This document shows, one piece after another, positions 62,761 to 64,000 of a DNA stretch of 64,000 nt. Origin of the DNA: a candidate division BRC1 bacterium ADurb.Bin183 (lineage in GTDB: Bacteria; Sumerlaeota; Sumerlaeia; MWCT01). Location of the stretch: contig MWCT01000007.1 in assembly GCA_002070185.1 (NCBI GenBank), positions 92,625-156,624 on the forward strand, read 5' to 3'. The notes below the pieces were generated by a model. That model saw only the letters and a list, made by a program, of their open reading frames with translations. It was not told the origin of the DNA and searched no databases. Numbering within the stretch: position 1 is the stretch's first letter; every line of letters begins with the position of its first letter. Both the position numbers and the translations under genes were made by a program.

Positions 62761-64000
62761 ATGGTCAATAGTTCAAAAATATCCGGCGCAGTGGCAGTGG
62801 TTGGCGGAGGCATCACAGGCATTCAGTCCGCGCTCGACCTCGCCGGAATGGGATACAAGGTCTTTCTTATCGAAAAGAAACCCGCCATCGGCGGATATAT
62901 GGCGATGCTCGATAAAACTTTTCCCACCAACGACTGCTCTTTGTGCATCCTTTCCCCAAAATTGGTTGAGTGCGGACGCCACAAAGATATTGAAATCCTC
63001 GCATGCGCCGAACTCATGGCAATCGAAGGACAGGCGGGCAATTTCACGCTCCGAATCAGAAAACATCCGCGTTTTGTGGATGAGGCAAAATGCACCTCCT
63101 GCGGCGATTGCGCCGAAAAATGCCCCGTCCGCATTCCCAACGAATATGAGCAAGGGCTTTCCTTCCGAAAAGCAATCTACAAATATTACCCGCAGGCGAT
63201 CCCCAATGCATTTGTTGTGGACAAAGTCGGCTATCCGCCCGAATACAAAGGCTGCATTATGTGCCGCGCCTGCGAAAAGGCGTGCGGCGTTGGCGCAATT
63301 AATCTGGACGCCCAGCCGGAAGACATCGCCCTTGAAGTCGGCGCGGTGATTTTGGCAGATGGCGCGGAGGCTTTTCGCCCATTCATCAAAAAAGAATACG
63401 GCTACGGCACATTTGCCAACGTCGTTACAAGCCTTGAATATGAGCGCATACTTTCCGCGTCGGGACCTTATGAAGGACATGTCAAGCGACCGAGCGATCT
63501 CAAAGAGCCAAAAAGCATTGCATGGATACAATGTGTCGGCTCCCGCGACCGCCAAATTGGCAACAACTATTGCTCCTCAGTCTGCTGTATGTTCGCCGCT
63601 AAAGAAGCCATCATCACAAAAGAACACGCCAAAGATGTGGAAACCTCCATCTTCTATATTGATATGCGATCCTACGGCAAGGACTTTGATAAATACGTTG
63701 ACCGTGCAGAAAAAATCCACGGCGTCCATTACGTCCGCTCAAAAATCTCGGAAGTGGTAGAAGACCCCGAAACCGCAGACCTGATTATTCGATATGAAGA
63801 TGACTGCGGAGAATTGAAAGAAGAGCGCTTCGGGCTTGTTGTTTTATCCGTAGGGTTGTGCCCATCCGAAGAAAAACGCCGGCAACTTGCCGCGCTGGGG
63901 CTTGAACTTAATAACTTTGGATTTTGCGCAACGGATGCAGCCGACCCCGTAAAAACTTCCCGCGAGGGAATTTTTGTGGCGGGGAGTCTTGGCGAGCCGA
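62761..64000 (+). CDS. hdrA: HdrA-like flavoprotein, 3' end outside window
   Basis: The frame is open to the last base (413 residues visible). It begins directly at the FAD fold (AVVGGGITGIQSALDLAG) with no N-terminal HdrA domain, as in the first module of the fusion. Ferredoxin sites: Cys111, 114, 117, 121 (CTSCGDCAEKCP) and Cys165, 168, 171, 175 (CIMCRACEKAC). The diagnostic CVGSRDRQIGNNYCSSVCCMF is present. GAGG precedes the ATG by 8 nt. It most resembles the first module of the fusion (LDKTFPTNDC is shared). Third HdrA-type gene in the operon. Confidence 0.93.
   Translation, partial: MVNSSKISGAVAVVGGGITGIQSALDLAGMGYKVFLIEKKPAIGGYMAMLDKTFPTNDCSLCILSPKLVECGRHKDIEILACAELMAIEGQAGNFTLRIRKHPRFVDEAKCTSCGDCAEKCPVRIPNEYEQGLSFRKAIYKYYPQAIPNAFVVDKVGYPPEYKGCIMCRACEKACGVGAINLDAQPEDIALEVGAVILADGAEAFRPFIKKEYGYGTFANVVTSLEYERILSASGPYEGHVKRPSDLKEPKSIAWIQCVGSRDRQIGNNYCSSVCCMFAAKEAIITKEHAKDVETSIFYIDMRSYGKDFDKYVDRAEKIHGVHYVRSKISEVVEDPETADLIIRYEDDCGELKEERFGLVVLSVGLCPSEEKRRQLAALGLELNNFGFCATDAADPVKTSREGIFVAGSLGEP

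Overview
The window looks like a chromosomal segment of an anaerobic, Gram-negative-type bacterium at roughly half GC. The envelope points that way: an LPS-type glycosyltransferase, an O-antigen-type ABC ATPase, lipoproteins and secreted proteins with signal peptides. The lifestyle is suggested by an oxygen-sensitive class I fumarase, radical SAM enzymes, FeoB ferrous iron uptake and a large set of heterodisulfide-reductase-like (Hdr) electron-transfer genes. The pseudopilin sequence and the large FG-GAP, matrixin-like and subtilase-like secreted proteins resemble those of uncultivated phyla such as Sumerlaeota, Hydrogenedentota or Planctomycetota relatives. That placement is a guess from style, not a proven assignment. 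I saw no CRISPR array, insertion sequence, prophage or rRNA, and one tRNA (Gly, GCC).

Layout. 1-9.3 kb: the end of a hybrid sensor kinase, a lipoprotein, a zinc-ribbon pseudokinase, a HIT protein, tRNA-Gly, a B12-binding radical SAM protein, a Wzt-type ABC ATPase, a pseudopilin and a secreted protein. 9.3-17.8 kb: two large secreted proteins. One has 2013 residues (inactive matrixin-like head, TSP3, FG-GAP repeats, IPT domain); the other is a subtilase-fold protein with non-standard catalytic residues. 17.8-22.5 kb (minus): an amrS-ogt-secA run. 22.7-30.9 kb (plus): alkaline phosphatase, M14 carboxypeptidase, an L-fucose-isomerase-family protein, D-aminopeptidase DppA, a GT9 glycosyltransferase and a PMT-type glycosyltransferase, with a truncated esterase remnant on the minus strand. 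30.9-34.5 kb (minus): a TlpA-like protein, hisD and hisC. 34.9-38.0 kb (plus): rpsL-rpsG-fusA with a strong terminator before fusA and no tuf after it. 38.0-40.9 kb (minus): a DtxR-FeoA fusion regulator and feoB behind a dyad operator. 41.0-45.1 kb: a methylisocitrate-lyase-family enzyme, a two-gene sensor kinase unit and a secreted discoidin/thioredoxin-like protein. 45.4-49.5 kb: GldF, GldG and DUF4340 proteins without their ATPase.

49.8-64.0 kb is the most striking part: one tightly packed plus-strand run of eleven genes. It begins with malic enzyme and the two class I fumarase subunits and continues 7 nt later into hdrC, hdrB and hdrA. Next come a 1510-residue HdrA-GltD-HdrA fusion, mvhD, an FdhB/FrhB-like iron-sulfur protein, a tandem-duplicated HdrC and a third hdrA cut by the window edge. 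The likely reading is a soluble flavin-based electron-bifurcating or confurcating complex. It would use NAD(P)H through the GltD-like module and be co-expressed with fumarate-malate-pyruvate conversion. The duplicated HdrC carries His in place of the same Cys in both of its second clusters, and three HdrA-type proteins (four HdrA modules) are encoded side by side. The electron donor and acceptor are not fixed by the sequence; no hydrogenase or formate dehydrogenase catalytic subunit lies in the window.
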